Below, piece after piece: positions 26,458 to 34,099 of a stretch of 36,720 bases of DNA. The translations under genes were made by a program, and so were the position numbers. This stretch comes from Candidatus Bathyanammoxibius amoris (GTDB lineage Bacteria > Planctomycetota > Brocadiia > Brocadiales > Bathyanammoxibiaceae), in NCBI GenBank assembly GCA_024451685.1, contig JAMXCW010000018.1:1-36720 (forward strand). Reading direction: 5' to 3'. Each line of letters opens with the position of its first letter. Within the stretch, counting starts at the first letter, position 1. Below the pieces are notes generated by a model. The model worked only from the letters and a program-made list of their open reading frames with translations. It was not told the DNA's origin and did no database searches.

Positions 26458-27801
26458 ATGCCTGCAGAAAAAACCGGGACAGCGGCAAAAGAGCCGAGAT
26501 TTACACTTGGCGAACACCTCGAGGAGCTTCGCACGCGTGTCATATTGTGCGTAATCTGCCTGCTGGTCTGCTTCATCGTGTGCTGGATATTCAAGGCAGA
26601 CCTCCTCAAGCTGGCCGGGAGACCCCACAGCCTTACTATGGAGGGGCTGGGGCTTCCCACAAATCTCAACGTCATCAGCTATCAGGAGGGTTTCTTCGCC
26701 TATCTAAAACTCTGCCTGCTCAGCGCATTTTTTCTGGCCTACCCTTTTATGATTTATCAGGCCTGGCTGTTCGTGGGCGTGGGGTTATACACGCACGAGC
26801 GCAGATACGTTAAAATATTCCTCCCCATATCCTTCGTGGCATTTGTCACCGGGGCGCTGTTCGGCTACCTCTTCCTGATACCCATCTGCCTGTACTTTCT
26901 GATAACGATACTGGGCTCGGCGGTAGAGCCTATTATCACGATGTCTCAGTATATTTCCCTGATATTTCTTCTCACCGTGGTGCTGGGGATAGTATTTCAG
27001 ATACCGCTGGTCATGCTGCTCCTGGTGAAGATCGGGGTCTGCCGCGCGGAAGACTACATCACGCATCGAAGGTCTATCCTGCTGGGCGTCTTTGTTCTGG
27101 CGGCCATCGTTACCCCGCCCGACCCGTTCAGCCAGGTGTCCACGGCAGTACCGATGGTGGGGTTGTATGAGCTGGGTATCCTGCTTGTGAAACCCTCGCG
27201 GACGTCCATTATGTATGCCGTGGGGGTGGTGGCCGTAGTGTTACTGCTGGTGTTCGGCGTGTACTCGTACTTTACTAGGCTGGAGTTGGGCAGGGTCGGT
27301 CACAGCGACGGCACGGTTACCCTGTCCGGTCCGAGAGACGAATCCACCCGCGGCCTCCGCAGGGGCGCCGAGGTCCATACGGGCGGCAGCTCACGCACCA
27401 CCCTCTCGCTCACGGACGATACACGCGTCCACGTGAACCAGCAGTCTTGGCTGACCATATCAGGCAAGAGGACCTTGAATCTCCATGAGGGGGAAATCCT
27501 CCTGAACGTGCGGGAGGGCGGCGGCGCCTTTGTAGTGAGCACCCCGAGCGGACGTGTAAACGTGGAAGAGGATGTAAAAGGAGGCGGAGCGGGCAGAGGC
27601 ATAGCAGCGGATATTAAGGCCCGCAACGATACTCTGGTCGTTACTATGATAAGGGGCATCGCCACCGTCTTTGCGGAGGGGGAGCGGCACACCGTACGCG
27701 CAGGACGTCAGCTCACCCTCTCCCCCGGCGGCCAACCCGTCGACGTAGGTGAGATAACGGATTGGGCAAGGAAGCTAGAGACATCGAAAGAACAACGATA
27801 G
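26458..27801 (+). CDS. tatC: Tat translocase subunit TatC fused to a FecR-like periplasmic domain
   Basis: Residues 1-~245 are TatC: HLEELRTR (20-27), the signal-peptide-binding stretch SYQEGFFAYLK (74-84) and six hydrophobic segments. A typical TatC stops there (~250 residues). This frame continues through a seventh helix (IMYAVGVVAVVLLLVFGVYS, 251-270) into ~177 further residues resembling a FecR domain: GTVTLSGP, RGAEVHTGGSSRTTLSLTDD, TRVHVNQQSWLTI, LHEGEILLNV, FVVSTPSGRVNVEED, IRGIATVFAEGERHTVRAGR. With the N-terminus inside, seven helices put this domain in the periplasm, where FecR domains work. No frameshift or stop separates the parts. A sensing or cargo-linked role for the tail is inference. 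Clearly longer than the family norm. Confidence 0.88.
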   Translation: MPAEKTGTAAKEPRFTLGEHLEELRTRVILCVICLLVCFIVCWIFKADLLKLAGRPHSLTMEGLGLPTNLNVISYQEGFFAYLKLCLLSAFFLAYPFMIYQAWLFVGVGLYTHERRYVKIFLPISFVAFVTGALFGYLFLIPICLYFLITILGSAVEPIITMSQYISLIFLLTVVLGIVFQIPLVMLLLVKIGVCRAEDYITHRRSILLGVFVLAAIVTPPDPFSQVSTAVPMVGLYELGILLVKPSRTSIMYAVGVVAVVLLLVFGVYSYFTRLELGRVGHSDGTVTLSGPRDESTRGLRRGAEVHTGGSSRTTLSLTDDTRVHVNQQSWLTISGKRTLNLHEGEILLNVREGGGAFVVSTPSGRVNVEEDVKGGGAGRGIAADIKARNDTLVVTMIRGIATVFAEGERHTVRAGRQLTLSPGGQPVDVGEITDWARKLETSKEQR

Positions 27802-27809
27802 CAACCAGC

Positions 27810-27840
27810 TTGAAGCCACGCTGGCTACTAGTTCTATAAT
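27810..27840 (+). promoter_or_regulatory. Promoter of the AT-rich gene
   Basis: A perfect TATAAT (27835-27840) with a loose TTGAAG (27810-27815) 19 bases upstream. The ATG follows six bases after the -10 box. Confidence 0.55.
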
Positions 27841-27846
27841 ACTATT

Positions 27847-28533
27847 ATGAAGATTGAAATCATTATAGCGATAAGTGCTTTAGTTATTTCTGTTGCAGGG
27901 TGGATAGTTGCTCACTTTCTAACTATTAAAGCTCGCAAGAAGAGTTTTTTAAATGAAGTTACTGATAACGCACGACTTGAAATTACAAAGGCCATTAGGG
28001 ATTATCAAAACTGGCTTAATAAAATTAGCACTGAAATTAGTGGATTACGTTTTAGGATTACAGAGGAGGAAGATAACCGTCCAGTTGATTGGACAAGCGT
28101 AAGTAGTGAGTTTGGACAGCTACTCTATGAGGGAAACCATTCCTTACGATGGATATTTTGTTTAGAAGAATACGAGGTTTTATTTCCTAAAACAGCTGGT
28201 TTGCGGAGAGAATTAGTCGGTAAGGACCGTAAGATAGGAGAAGATTTAAGCTCTCTTTCAGCCGAACTAATTCATATTTCTTTACTGTCAACTCCGTTAG
28301 AAAAAAGAAAAGAGGTTGTGAAGAAGGCACAGAAGGAAAGCACCGCTATATGTGACCAGGTAACACTGATGGAGGACTTTCTAATTTATCTACAAAATTT
28401 CTGCTTGAGTTCCATTACAGGGAATAAGATACCAGAGAGAGAACCAAAAGATCCGTCAGTTCCACGAATTGTTCAAGATGAGAATGGAAATCTACGCATA
28501 GTTCCCGGTGAAACTTCAACTGGCAAGAAATGA
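27847..28533 (+). CDS. Membrane-anchored protein of unknown function, AT-rich
   Basis: I do not recognise this 228-residue protein. One N-terminal helix (IIIAISALVISVAGWIVAHF, residues ~4-23) is followed by a basic stretch (KARKKSF) and a mostly helical, charged cytoplasmic part with coiled-coil potential (EKRKEVVKKAQKESTAIC). The end is hydrophilic (REPKDPSVPRIVQDENGNLR). Codon use is much more AT-rich than any neighbour, as if recently acquired. A TATAAT at 27835-27840 places the transcription start at or next to the ATG and no Shine-Dalgarno site is present, so the mRNA is probably leaderless. It lies alone between tatC and the convergent rplT. Confidence 0.75.
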   Translation: MKIEIIIAISALVISVAGWIVAHFLTIKARKKSFLNEVTDNARLEITKAIRDYQNWLNKISTEISGLRFRITEEEDNRPVDWTSVSSEFGQLLYEGNHSLRWIFCLEEYEVLFPKTAGLRRELVGKDRKIGEDLSSLSAELIHISLLSTPLEKRKEVVKKAQKESTAICDQVTLMEDFLIYLQNFCLSSITGNKIPEREPKDPSVPRIVQDENGNLRIVPGETSTGKK

Positions 28534-28551
28534 TTCTTAGTTATGTACAGC

Positions 28552-28914
28552 TCACGCCGCCTGCAGTTGAGACTTGGCGGTCTCGAAGACCTTGTCGAAC
28601 GACTGGGGGTCGTTTACGGCCATCTCGGCGAGTTGTTTGCGGTCTATCTCTACGCCGGCCTTGATGAGGCCGCTCATGAACAGGCTGTAGGAGAGGCCGC
28701 GCTCCCTGGCGGCGGCGTTTATGCGGATTACCCAGAGCTTGCGGAACTGGCGCTTGCGGGCCTTCCTGTCGCGGTAGGCGTAGGCGCCCGCCCTGAGGAG
28801 GGTTTCTTTGGCTTTACCGTAAAGGTTCTTCCGCCCCCCCCAGAAGCCCTCGGCTTCTTTCAGGATTCTCTTCCTTCCGCGTTTCTTGGCCGCTCCTTTT
28901 TTGGCCCTTGGCAT
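28552..28914 (-). CDS. rplT: Ribosomal protein L20
   Basis: L20 is an early-assembling protein of the 50S subunit. The start was set at ATG 28914 because MPRAKKGAAKKRGRKRILKE is the normal L20 N-terminus and a GAGAAGG site lies five bases upstream; a longer frame to 28983 is rejected. The 120-residue product contains GFWGGRKNLYGKAKETLLRA and RKRQFRKLWVIRINAAARE, intact throughout. It ends the thrS-infC-rpmI-rplT order found in many bacteria. The 120-base gap after rpmI is longer than usual and holds no recognisable gene. Confidence 0.97.
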   Translation of the reverse strand: MPRAKKGAAKKRGRKRILKEAEGFWGGRKNLYGKAKETLLRAGAYAYRDRKARKRQFRKLWVIRINAAARERGLSYSLFMSGLIKAGVEIDRKQLAEMAVNDPQSFDKVFETAKSQLQAA

Positions 28915-29034
28915 TTGACCTTCTCTCCCTTCTAAAACAGGCCGGTTTGGTTTGAAGTGGTTACGTGTGTCACCAGCTTGCAACCCCTCCCGTGTTACCT
29001 GCCTGAGAAATCCTTTTTAGCGTTACACGGCCGG

Positions 29035-29229
29035 TTATTGACCTAAAAGCCGTCTTATCTTCCGGGCCACGGTGCCTTCGATAATGCCCTTTGTCCTCAG
29101 TTGACGGCCCCGTTTGCCGTTCTTTGTGGACATGAGGTGGCTTGTATAGGCCCTCCGGTGCTTTATCTTTCCGCTGGCGGTGACCTTTACTCTCTTCGCG
29201 AGTCCCCTGTGTGTTTTTGCTTTCGGCAT
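29035..29229 (-). CDS. rpmI: Ribosomal protein L35
   Basis: The 64-residue protein starts MPKAKTHRGLAKRVKVTASG and contains HRRAYTSHLMSTKNGKRGRQ, a textbook L35 of normal length, very basic. It lies 25 bases after infC and precedes rplT. In other bacteria L20 represses infC-rpmI-rplT translation; whether it does so here cannot be read from the sequence. Confidence 0.97.
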   Translation of the reverse strand: MPKAKTHRGLAKRVKVTASGKIKHRRAYTSHLMSTKNGKRGRQLRTKGIIEGTVARKIRRLLGQ

Positions 29230-29254
29230 CTGCCCAAAAAACCTTTCAGGATTG

Positions 29255-29758
29255 TTAGTGTTTTTCCTTGGGTGCCAGTATCATTCCCATGCGGCGCCCG
29301 TCCATGGTCGGCATCTTTTCAACCTTGGCTATGTCGTCAAGCTCATTCGCGAACTCCATCAACTTATCTCTTGCGCCTTCCATGTGCGCGCGCTCTCTGC
29401 CGCGAAACAACATATTTACCAAAACCTTGTGCCTCTTTTCAAGGAATTTCCTGGCCTTATTAATTTTTGTTGTTCTGTCGCCCAGGCCAGTCTTGGGTCT
29501 CAGCCTCATTTCCTTCAGATGTGTGGTGTGCGGTTTGTTGTGGGTTTTCTTTTGTTTATACTTAAATTTGCCGTAATTCATCAGCCGGCAGACGGGCGGG
29601 GTAGCCTCGCGGGCCACCTCTACAAGGTCCAGATCCCCCTCCTTCGCCTTTTCCAGCGCCTCCTTGAAGGGAACTATGCCCAGCTGTTCGCCGGACTCGC
29701 TGATAAGTCTCACCTCTCTTGCAGTAATCCGTTCGTTTATCCGTGATCTAAATGAAAT
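29255..29758 (-). CDS. infC: Translation initiation factor IF-3, AUU start
   Basis: IF-3 checks start-codon pairing on the 30S subunit. The conserved N-terminus INERITAREVRLISESGEQL extends upstream of every ATG/GTG/TTG start. The open frame begins after a TGA and its first usable codon is ATT (29756-29758), preceded by GAGGTG at seven bases. Starting there gives 167 residues, the family size. E. coli infC uses the same AUU codon, which lets IF-3 repress its own synthesis. The internal GTG at 29713 would remove the conserved first 15 residues. Remaining motifs: MNYGKFKYKQKKTHN, PKTGLGDRTTKINKARKFLE, RGRERAHMEGARDKL, all normal. Confidence 0.93.
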   Translation of the reverse strand: MSFRSRINERITAREVRLISESGEQLGIVPFKEALEKAKEGDLDLVEVAREATPPVCRLMNYGKFKYKQKKTHNKPHTTHLKEMRLRPKTGLGDRTTKINKARKFLEKRHKVLVNMLFRGRERAHMEGARDKLMEFANELDDIAKVEKMPTMDGRRMGMILAPKEKH

Positions 29759-29799
29759 AGAGAGTCACCTCGCTTTACTTAAAGGGTTATAGATGTTAA

Positions 29800-31725
29800 T
29801 TACGCCTTTTCTTTAATCTCTTTGTGCAGGCGTTCCAGGAGTTCTTCAATGGCACACTGTCCTTCGTCGCCGTTCTTGCGGCTCCTGACGGATACCAGTT
29901 TGCCGTCCATTTCCTTGCCGCCGACTATCAGGAGATAGGGGACCTTTTCGAGGATTCCCTGTCTTATCTTATAGCCGACCCGCTGGTTTGTGTTGTCACA
30001 TTCCGCCCTCAGGCCTTCCTGGTCGAGTTTTTTCTTTATAGCGCGGGCATAATCATTGACGGCGTCTGAGACGGGCAGCACCTTTACCTGCACGGGCGCG
30101 AGCCACAACGGGAAGGCCCCGCCGTAGTGCTCTATCAGGTTGCCCAGGAAGCGTTCCATGGCGCCCAGCACCGTGCGGTGTACCATTACCACCCTGTGTT
30201 CCTTGCCGTCGGGACCTACGTAATGGACGTCAAAGCGTTCCGGGAGGTTGAAATCCACCTGGATGGTCGGTCCCTGCCAGCCCCTGCCGAGGGCGTCTTT
30301 CACCTTGATGTCTATGGAAGGGCCGTAAAACTTGGCCTCTCCCTCACCCAGGTAGTAGGGCAGGTCTTTTATCTCAAGGGCCCTCTTTAGGGCCTGCTCG
30401 GCCATGCCCCAGGTCTCGTCAGAACCGATATATTTCCCCTTTTCTCCCTTACCCCTGACGGCCAGCTCTATCTCGTATTCCTTAAAACCAAAGGAGGTGA
30501 GCATGTGGTCGGCCAGCTCTATCACCCCGACGATCTCCTCCTCCAACTGCTCTGGCGTGCAGAATATGTGGGCGTCGTCCTGAGTGAACCCCCTGACACG
30601 GAGGAGTCCGTGGAGCACCCCGGAGCGTTCGTATCTGTAGACCGTGCCCATCTCCGCGAACCTCAACGGGAGGTCGCGGTAGCTCCTCATTTCGGACTTG
30701 AAGATGAGGATGTGGAAGGGGCAGTTCATGGGTTTTACCAGATACTCGGCGGCATCCATCTCAAAGGGACTGAACATGCTCTCGCTGTAGAAGTCCCAGT
30801 GGCCGCTGGTGTGCCATAGTCCGGACTTTGCGATGTGCGGGCTGTAGACAATCTCATAGCCCCTCTTGTAATGCTCCTCGCGCCAGAAGTCTTCTATTAC
30901 GTTGCGGATGCGTGCGCCCTTCGGGTGCCAGAGCACAAGACCGGGGCCGACGTCTTCCTGGATGCTGTAGAGGTCCAGGTCCTTTCCCAGGCGTCTGTGG
31001 TCGCGCTTCTTTACCTCCTCGAGCAATTTTAGATATTTATCAAGTTCCTTCTGCCGGAAGAACGCCGTGCCGTATATACGCTGGAGCATAGGGTTTGTTT
31101 CTTTGCCCCTCCAGTACGCCCCCGCCACACTGAGGAGCTTAAACGCGGAGACGCGGCCTGAACTGGGTATGTGCGGACCGCGACAGAGGTCCATGAACTC
31201 CCCCTGCGCGTAGAAGCTTACCTCTTCTCCCGGGTCAATGTTATTGATTAGCTCTAACTTGTAGGGCTGACGTTCCACGTCCATCTTTTTTATGGCCTCG
31301 TCCCTGGGCAGGGCCTCTCTGTGAAAGGTTAGGTTCTCGTTGATGATCTTTTTCATCTCCGCTTCTACGTTCTCCAGGTCTTTTTGGGTCAGCGGCCGCT
31401 CAAGGTGAAAGTCATAGTAAAAGCCGTTCTCTATGGTGGGGCCGATGCCCAGCTTTGCCCCGGAGAAGAGCCTGCATACGGCCTGTGCCATTATGTGAGC
31501 GGTACTGTGGCGGAGTATGTCCAAGGCCTCCGGTGAGTCCTCGGTGACTATGGAGAGCGATGTGTCGTGAGTGAGCGGGGCGTTTAGGTCGACCAGCGTG
31601 CCGTTGGTCTTCCCCGCGATAGCCCTCTTCTTGAAGGGGTCGCCCAGATCTTCAGCGACCTCACCAACAGTGGTTCTCTCTTGATAAGTCTTTTCTATAC
31701 CGTCCGGTAAAACTACCTTTATCAT
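29800..31725 (-). CDS. thrS: Threonyl-tRNA synthetase
   Basis: ThrS charges tRNA-Thr and edits mis-acylated serine. The start was set at ATG 31725 (GGGAG five bases upstream; MIKVVLPDGIEKTYQ is a normal TGS-domain start); an in-frame extension upstream runs into the tRNA gene and is rejected. The 641 residues hold the TGS domain (1-~62), editing domain with HSTAHIMAQAVCRLF, the class II catalytic core with KPMNCPFHILIFKSEMRSYR (zinc Cys), GTVYRYERSGVLHGLLRVRG and FTQDDAHIFC, and the anticodon-binding domain at the end. infC follows after 41 bases. No T-box precedes the gene. Confidence 0.97.
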   Translation of the reverse strand: MIKVVLPDGIEKTYQERTTVGEVAEDLGDPFKKRAIAGKTNGTLVDLNAPLTHDTSLSIVTEDSPEALDILRHSTAHIMAQAVCRLFSGAKLGIGPTIENGFYYDFHLERPLTQKDLENVEAEMKKIINENLTFHREALPRDEAIKKMDVERQPYKLELINNIDPGEEVSFYAQGEFMDLCRGPHIPSSGRVSAFKLLSVAGAYWRGKETNPMLQRIYGTAFFRQKELDKYLKLLEEVKKRDHRRLGKDLDLYSIQEDVGPGLVLWHPKGARIRNVIEDFWREEHYKRGYEIVYSPHIAKSGLWHTSGHWDFYSESMFSPFEMDAAEYLVKPMNCPFHILIFKSEMRSYRDLPLRFAEMGTVYRYERSGVLHGLLRVRGFTQDDAHIFCTPEQLEEEIVGVIELADHMLTSFGFKEYEIELAVRGKGEKGKYIGSDETWGMAEQALKRALEIKDLPYYLGEGEAKFYGPSIDIKVKDALGRGWQGPTIQVDFNLPERFDVHYVGPDGKEHRVVMVHRTVLGAMERFLGNLIEHYGGAFPLWLAPVQVKVLPVSDAVNDYARAIKKKLDQEGLRAECDNTNQRVGYKIRQGILEKVPYLLIVGGKEMDGKLVSVRSRKNGDEGQCAIEELLERLHKEIKEKA

Positions 31726-31749
31726 ACACTCCCGCAAGAATTTTCCGCG

Positions 31750-31826
31750 TGGTGGGCGATAGTGGACTCGAACCACCGACCTCTTGCTTGTCGAGCAAGC
31801 GCTCTAGCCAACTGAGCTAATCGCCC
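31750..31826 (-). tRNA. tRNA-Val (anticodon GAC), CCA encoded
   Basis: The minus strand folds as a complete cloverleaf: acceptor GGGCGAT (31820-31826) with ATCGCCC (31754-31760), D arm GCTC-AGTTGGCTA-GAGC, anticodon stem CTTGC/GCAAG with loop TCGACAA, variable AGGTC, T arm GGTGG-TTCGAGT-CCACT, discriminator A and an encoded CCA. The anticodon by position is GAC, reading GUC (valine). Position 33 is C, not the near-universal U. It lies 24 bases upstream of the thrS ATG and probably shares its transcript. Confidence 0.93.
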
Positions 31827-31849
31827 AATAGAACAGGACATAGTGAAAA

Positions 31850-31878
31850 ATGCTATCACAAAGGATTTTAGGTGTCAA
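31850..31878 (-). promoter_or_regulatory. Promoter of the tRNA-Val-thrS operon
   Basis: On the minus strand TTGACA (31873-31878), a 17-base spacer and TAGCAT (31850-31855). Transcription would start near 31843, 17 bases before the tRNA. Confidence 0.6.
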
Positions 31879-31943
31879 GTGGGAAAAACTTTCCAGGGTG
31901 ATGTGCCGGTAAGCCAATAACACTTGTTGTCACAAATACTTAG

Positions 31944-32978
31944 CTAGCGCAACGCCTGTCTCCCAAATGCCCTTCTCAGGGACATCAGCATCTCTCTCAG
32001 GACCAGGCGTTTGTCCTCAAGGCATTTGAGGTGAAACGGCAGCACACAGCCGCAGCGAGAGCAGTCGGCCATGGGGCCCATCATGCAGGGTTTTTTCTCA
32101 CGGCCCTGGGGGTCGAAACAGAAAGACACCTGACGGAAGAGACAATCACGGGTTATGTCCTGACACCTGTCGGACCTCATCATCTCGAACGCCTCGTTAG
32201 GAAGGAAGATGAAGTCGCCGTGCTTGTCCTTTAGCCTTATGAGGTCGTCTATAATCTTGTCTCTCAGCTCCCAGTGCGGCCACAGGTCATCGTTTTCGAG
32301 GCCCTTTACCGGGGTGTAAAACTGGAAGAGCACACCCTTTACACCACCCCTCTCGCGCCATTCATCCACGAAGGCCTCCACGCCGGTGTGGTTCTCCGCG
32401 GTTATTACCATAGAGAGTAATATCTTCAGGTCGGGCCGGTTAATGTTTTTTGTTATTCTGTCATACGTGCCTGCGCCGCGCATGGAATCGTGCATGTCGC
32501 GGGGTCCGTCCAGGGAAACGTAGAAATTTACGTCGGGCCAGCAGGGCAGTTCTATCGTCCCGTTGGTGGTGACCATGTTTGATCTGAAATACCCCATACC
32601 CCTTTCGATCAGGCTCTTCCTGAGGAGCGGTTCTCCGCCAATCCAGGAACACTGATAAAACGGAAAGCCCTCTTTTTTCAGCCCCTCGAATTTCTCTATC
32701 CATTCGTCGTCTGTCAGTTCGGGTTCTGACTCGTAGTCGTGGGCGTAGAAGTAGCAATGACGGCAACGGAGGTTGCAGCGGTTGGTTACGTCTATTGAGC
32801 CGATTGCCCCTTTGGGTTTGCCGAAGATGTCAAAACGTGCGAGGTCATAGACCTTAAACAGGAACTTCGCCTTCTCCCTGCCAATTATCCGGCTTGAGAT
32901 ATTAAAGAGGCTGTCCCGCATGTCTTTCGGCTCTTTTAAGGCCGTTTCCGGTATTCTTTTTTCTTTTATGCTTACCAT
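31944..32978 (-). CDS. Radical SAM protein with a cysteine-rich C-terminus, function unknown
   Basis: A 344-residue radical SAM enzyme from ATG 32978. The cluster motif is CNLRCRHC (C68, C72, C75), followed by SWIGGEPLLR (the GGE motif), MVTTNGTIELP, NFYVSLDGPRDMHDSMRG and ILLSMVITAENHTGVEAFVD. The end is cysteine-rich, with CQDITRDC, FCFDPQGREKKPCMMG and DCSRCGCVLP, as in SPASM-type members that hold one or more extra Fe-S clusters for peptide or small-molecule modification. A TTG at 33041 with AGGA seven bases upstream is an alternative start adding 21 residues. It stands alone between two operons, with no precursor peptide gene visible beside it, so its substrate is unknown. Confidence 0.85.
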   Translation of the reverse strand: MVSIKEKRIPETALKEPKDMRDSLFNISSRIIGREKAKFLFKVYDLARFDIFGKPKGAIGSIDVTNRCNLRCRHCYFYAHDYESEPELTDDEWIEKFEGLKKEGFPFYQCSWIGGEPLLRKSLIERGMGYFRSNMVTTNGTIELPCWPDVNFYVSLDGPRDMHDSMRGAGTYDRITKNINRPDLKILLSMVITAENHTGVEAFVDEWRERGGVKGVLFQFYTPVKGLENDDLWPHWELRDKIIDDLIRLKDKHGDFIFLPNEAFEMMRSDRCQDITRDCLFRQVSFCFDPQGREKKPCMMGPMADCSRCGCVLPFHLKCLEDKRLVLREMLMSLRRAFGRQALR

Positions 32979-33110
32979 AATCAGTCTGGTGCGCGCCTTC
33001 TGCTTTATTACAAATGAAACAGATTTAGGGCCAAAAAGCAACAGTATTTCCTGGTAGCAGCGATGTTCTGAAACCTCCGGGAAGGTCTCATAACACTATG
33101 TTGTCATTTT

Positions 33111-33127
33111 GTCCGTCTGAGGCGGAC
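33111..33127. repeat. REP-like hairpin
   Basis: GTCCGTC (33111-33117), TGA, GGCGGAC (33121-33127). It resembles the ATCCGCC-TCA-GGCGGAT hairpin at 19262-19278. The gap 33042-33274 otherwise contains the ricT promoter and nothing else that I recognise. Confidence 0.5.
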
Positions 33128-33191
33128 GGGCTGTTCTGCGGGGTCTTGTTCTTGACATAAGCCACGGCCTCAGTAGCCGGCATTTGTCCCC

Positions 33192-33221
33192 TTGACAATA
33201 CGTACTGCGATTAGGTTTAAT
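33192..33221 (+). promoter_or_regulatory. Promoter of ricT-metG
   Basis: TTGACA (33192-33197), an 18-base spacer and TTTAAT (33216-33221), about 47 bases of leader before the ATG at 33275. Another TTGACA occurs at 33152-33157 without a convincing -10 box. The layout matches the pgsA promoter at 16494-16523. Confidence 0.65.
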
Positions 33222-33274
33222 ACTAAAAGCATTGCTAATCTGGTGAAGCTGCTAACAGGGGGGATATATATAGC

Positions 33275-34099
33275 ATGACATACGTAGCGAAGGTACGTTA
33301 CGGTCTGATGAAGTTTGTAAAGGACTTTTACTCGGATTTACCGGGTTTGAGGGTAGGGGACAAGGTGGTTTTGGACACCGACAGGGGTCAGGAGGTCGGG
33401 GAGATTATGACGCACCCCGATGAGGCCCACGGATGTGACTGCAGTTCGTGTCCCAAACTGGTGCGTAAGTTCACGGGTGAAGATGAGCGGAAGCTTGAAG
33501 AGATAGAAGAGGAGCGAATACCCGAGGAATACAGGTTTTGTGCGGACAAGATTCATGAACGTAACATGCCCATGAAGCTTACCTCGGTGGAGCATCTCTA
33601 TGACGCGAAGAAGATTATTTTCTACTTTGTGTCCAAGGGCAGGGTTGACTTCAGGGAGCTGGTAAAAGATTTGGCGAGGCAGTACAGGAGCCGAATCGAG
33701 ATGAGGCAGATAGGGGTCAGAGACGAAGCAAGGCTCCTGGCCTCCTACCAGCGCTGCGGCAGGGAGCTCTGCTGCAGGACATGGCTGAAAGGCCTGGAAC
33801 CGGTTACAATGAAGATGGCGAAAAGCCAGAAGGCAACCCTTGACCCTTCAAAGATTTCCGGCAGGTGCGGAAGGCTTATGTGCTGCCTCCGTTACGAAAA
33901 CGACGTCTATGAAGAACTAAAACCATCTCTGCCGAAAAAGGGAAGCCAGGTGATGACGCCCCACGGTAAGGGAAAGGTCATAGACCATGAAATACTGAGA
34001 CAGAGGGTGACCATCAGAACAAAGGACGAACGGCTCCTGTCCGTCGAAGTGAAGGATATAACAAAATCAAACGAAGGAGACAAACAGGCTGTTGGGTAA
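33275..34099 (+). CDS. ricT: PSP1/RicT (YaaT) family iron-sulfur protein
   Basis: A 274-residue protein with the PSP1 C-terminal domain. Cysteine motifs are CDCSSCPK (54-61), QRCGRELCC (159-167) and GRCGRLMCCLRYE (197-209), which in Bacillus RicT take part in Fe-S cluster binding. The start MTYVAKVRYGLMKFVKDFYS and GDKVVLDTDRGQEVGEIM are typical of the family. In Bacillus, RicT works with RicA and RicF in RNase Y-dependent RNA processing and phosphorelay control; here no ricA or ricF is near, so the role is inference. The last 8 bases overlap metG, a frequent neighbour of this family. Confidence 0.87.
   Translation: MTYVAKVRYGLMKFVKDFYSDLPGLRVGDKVVLDTDRGQEVGEIMTHPDEAHGCDCSSCPKLVRKFTGEDERKLEEIEEERIPEEYRFCADKIHERNMPMKLTSVEHLYDAKKIIFYFVSKGRVDFRELVKDLARQYRSRIEMRQIGVRDEARLLASYQRCGRELCCRTWLKGLEPVTMKMAKSQKATLDPSKISGRCGRLMCCLRYENDVYEELKPSLPKKGSQVMTPHGKGKVIDHEILRQRVTIRTKDERLLSVEVKDITKSNEGDKQAVG

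Noticed and set aside
28915-28983. N-terminal extension of rplT
   Set aside because: MPRAKKG is the universal L20 start and GAGAAGG precedes it.
31726-31776. N-terminal extension of thrS
   Set aside because: The extension runs into the tRNA-Val gene; the ATG at 31725 has its own ribosome-binding site and gives the normal TGS start.
31700-31900. T-box leader for thrS
   Set aside because: The leader is a tRNA gene; no T-box consensus or specifier stem is visible.
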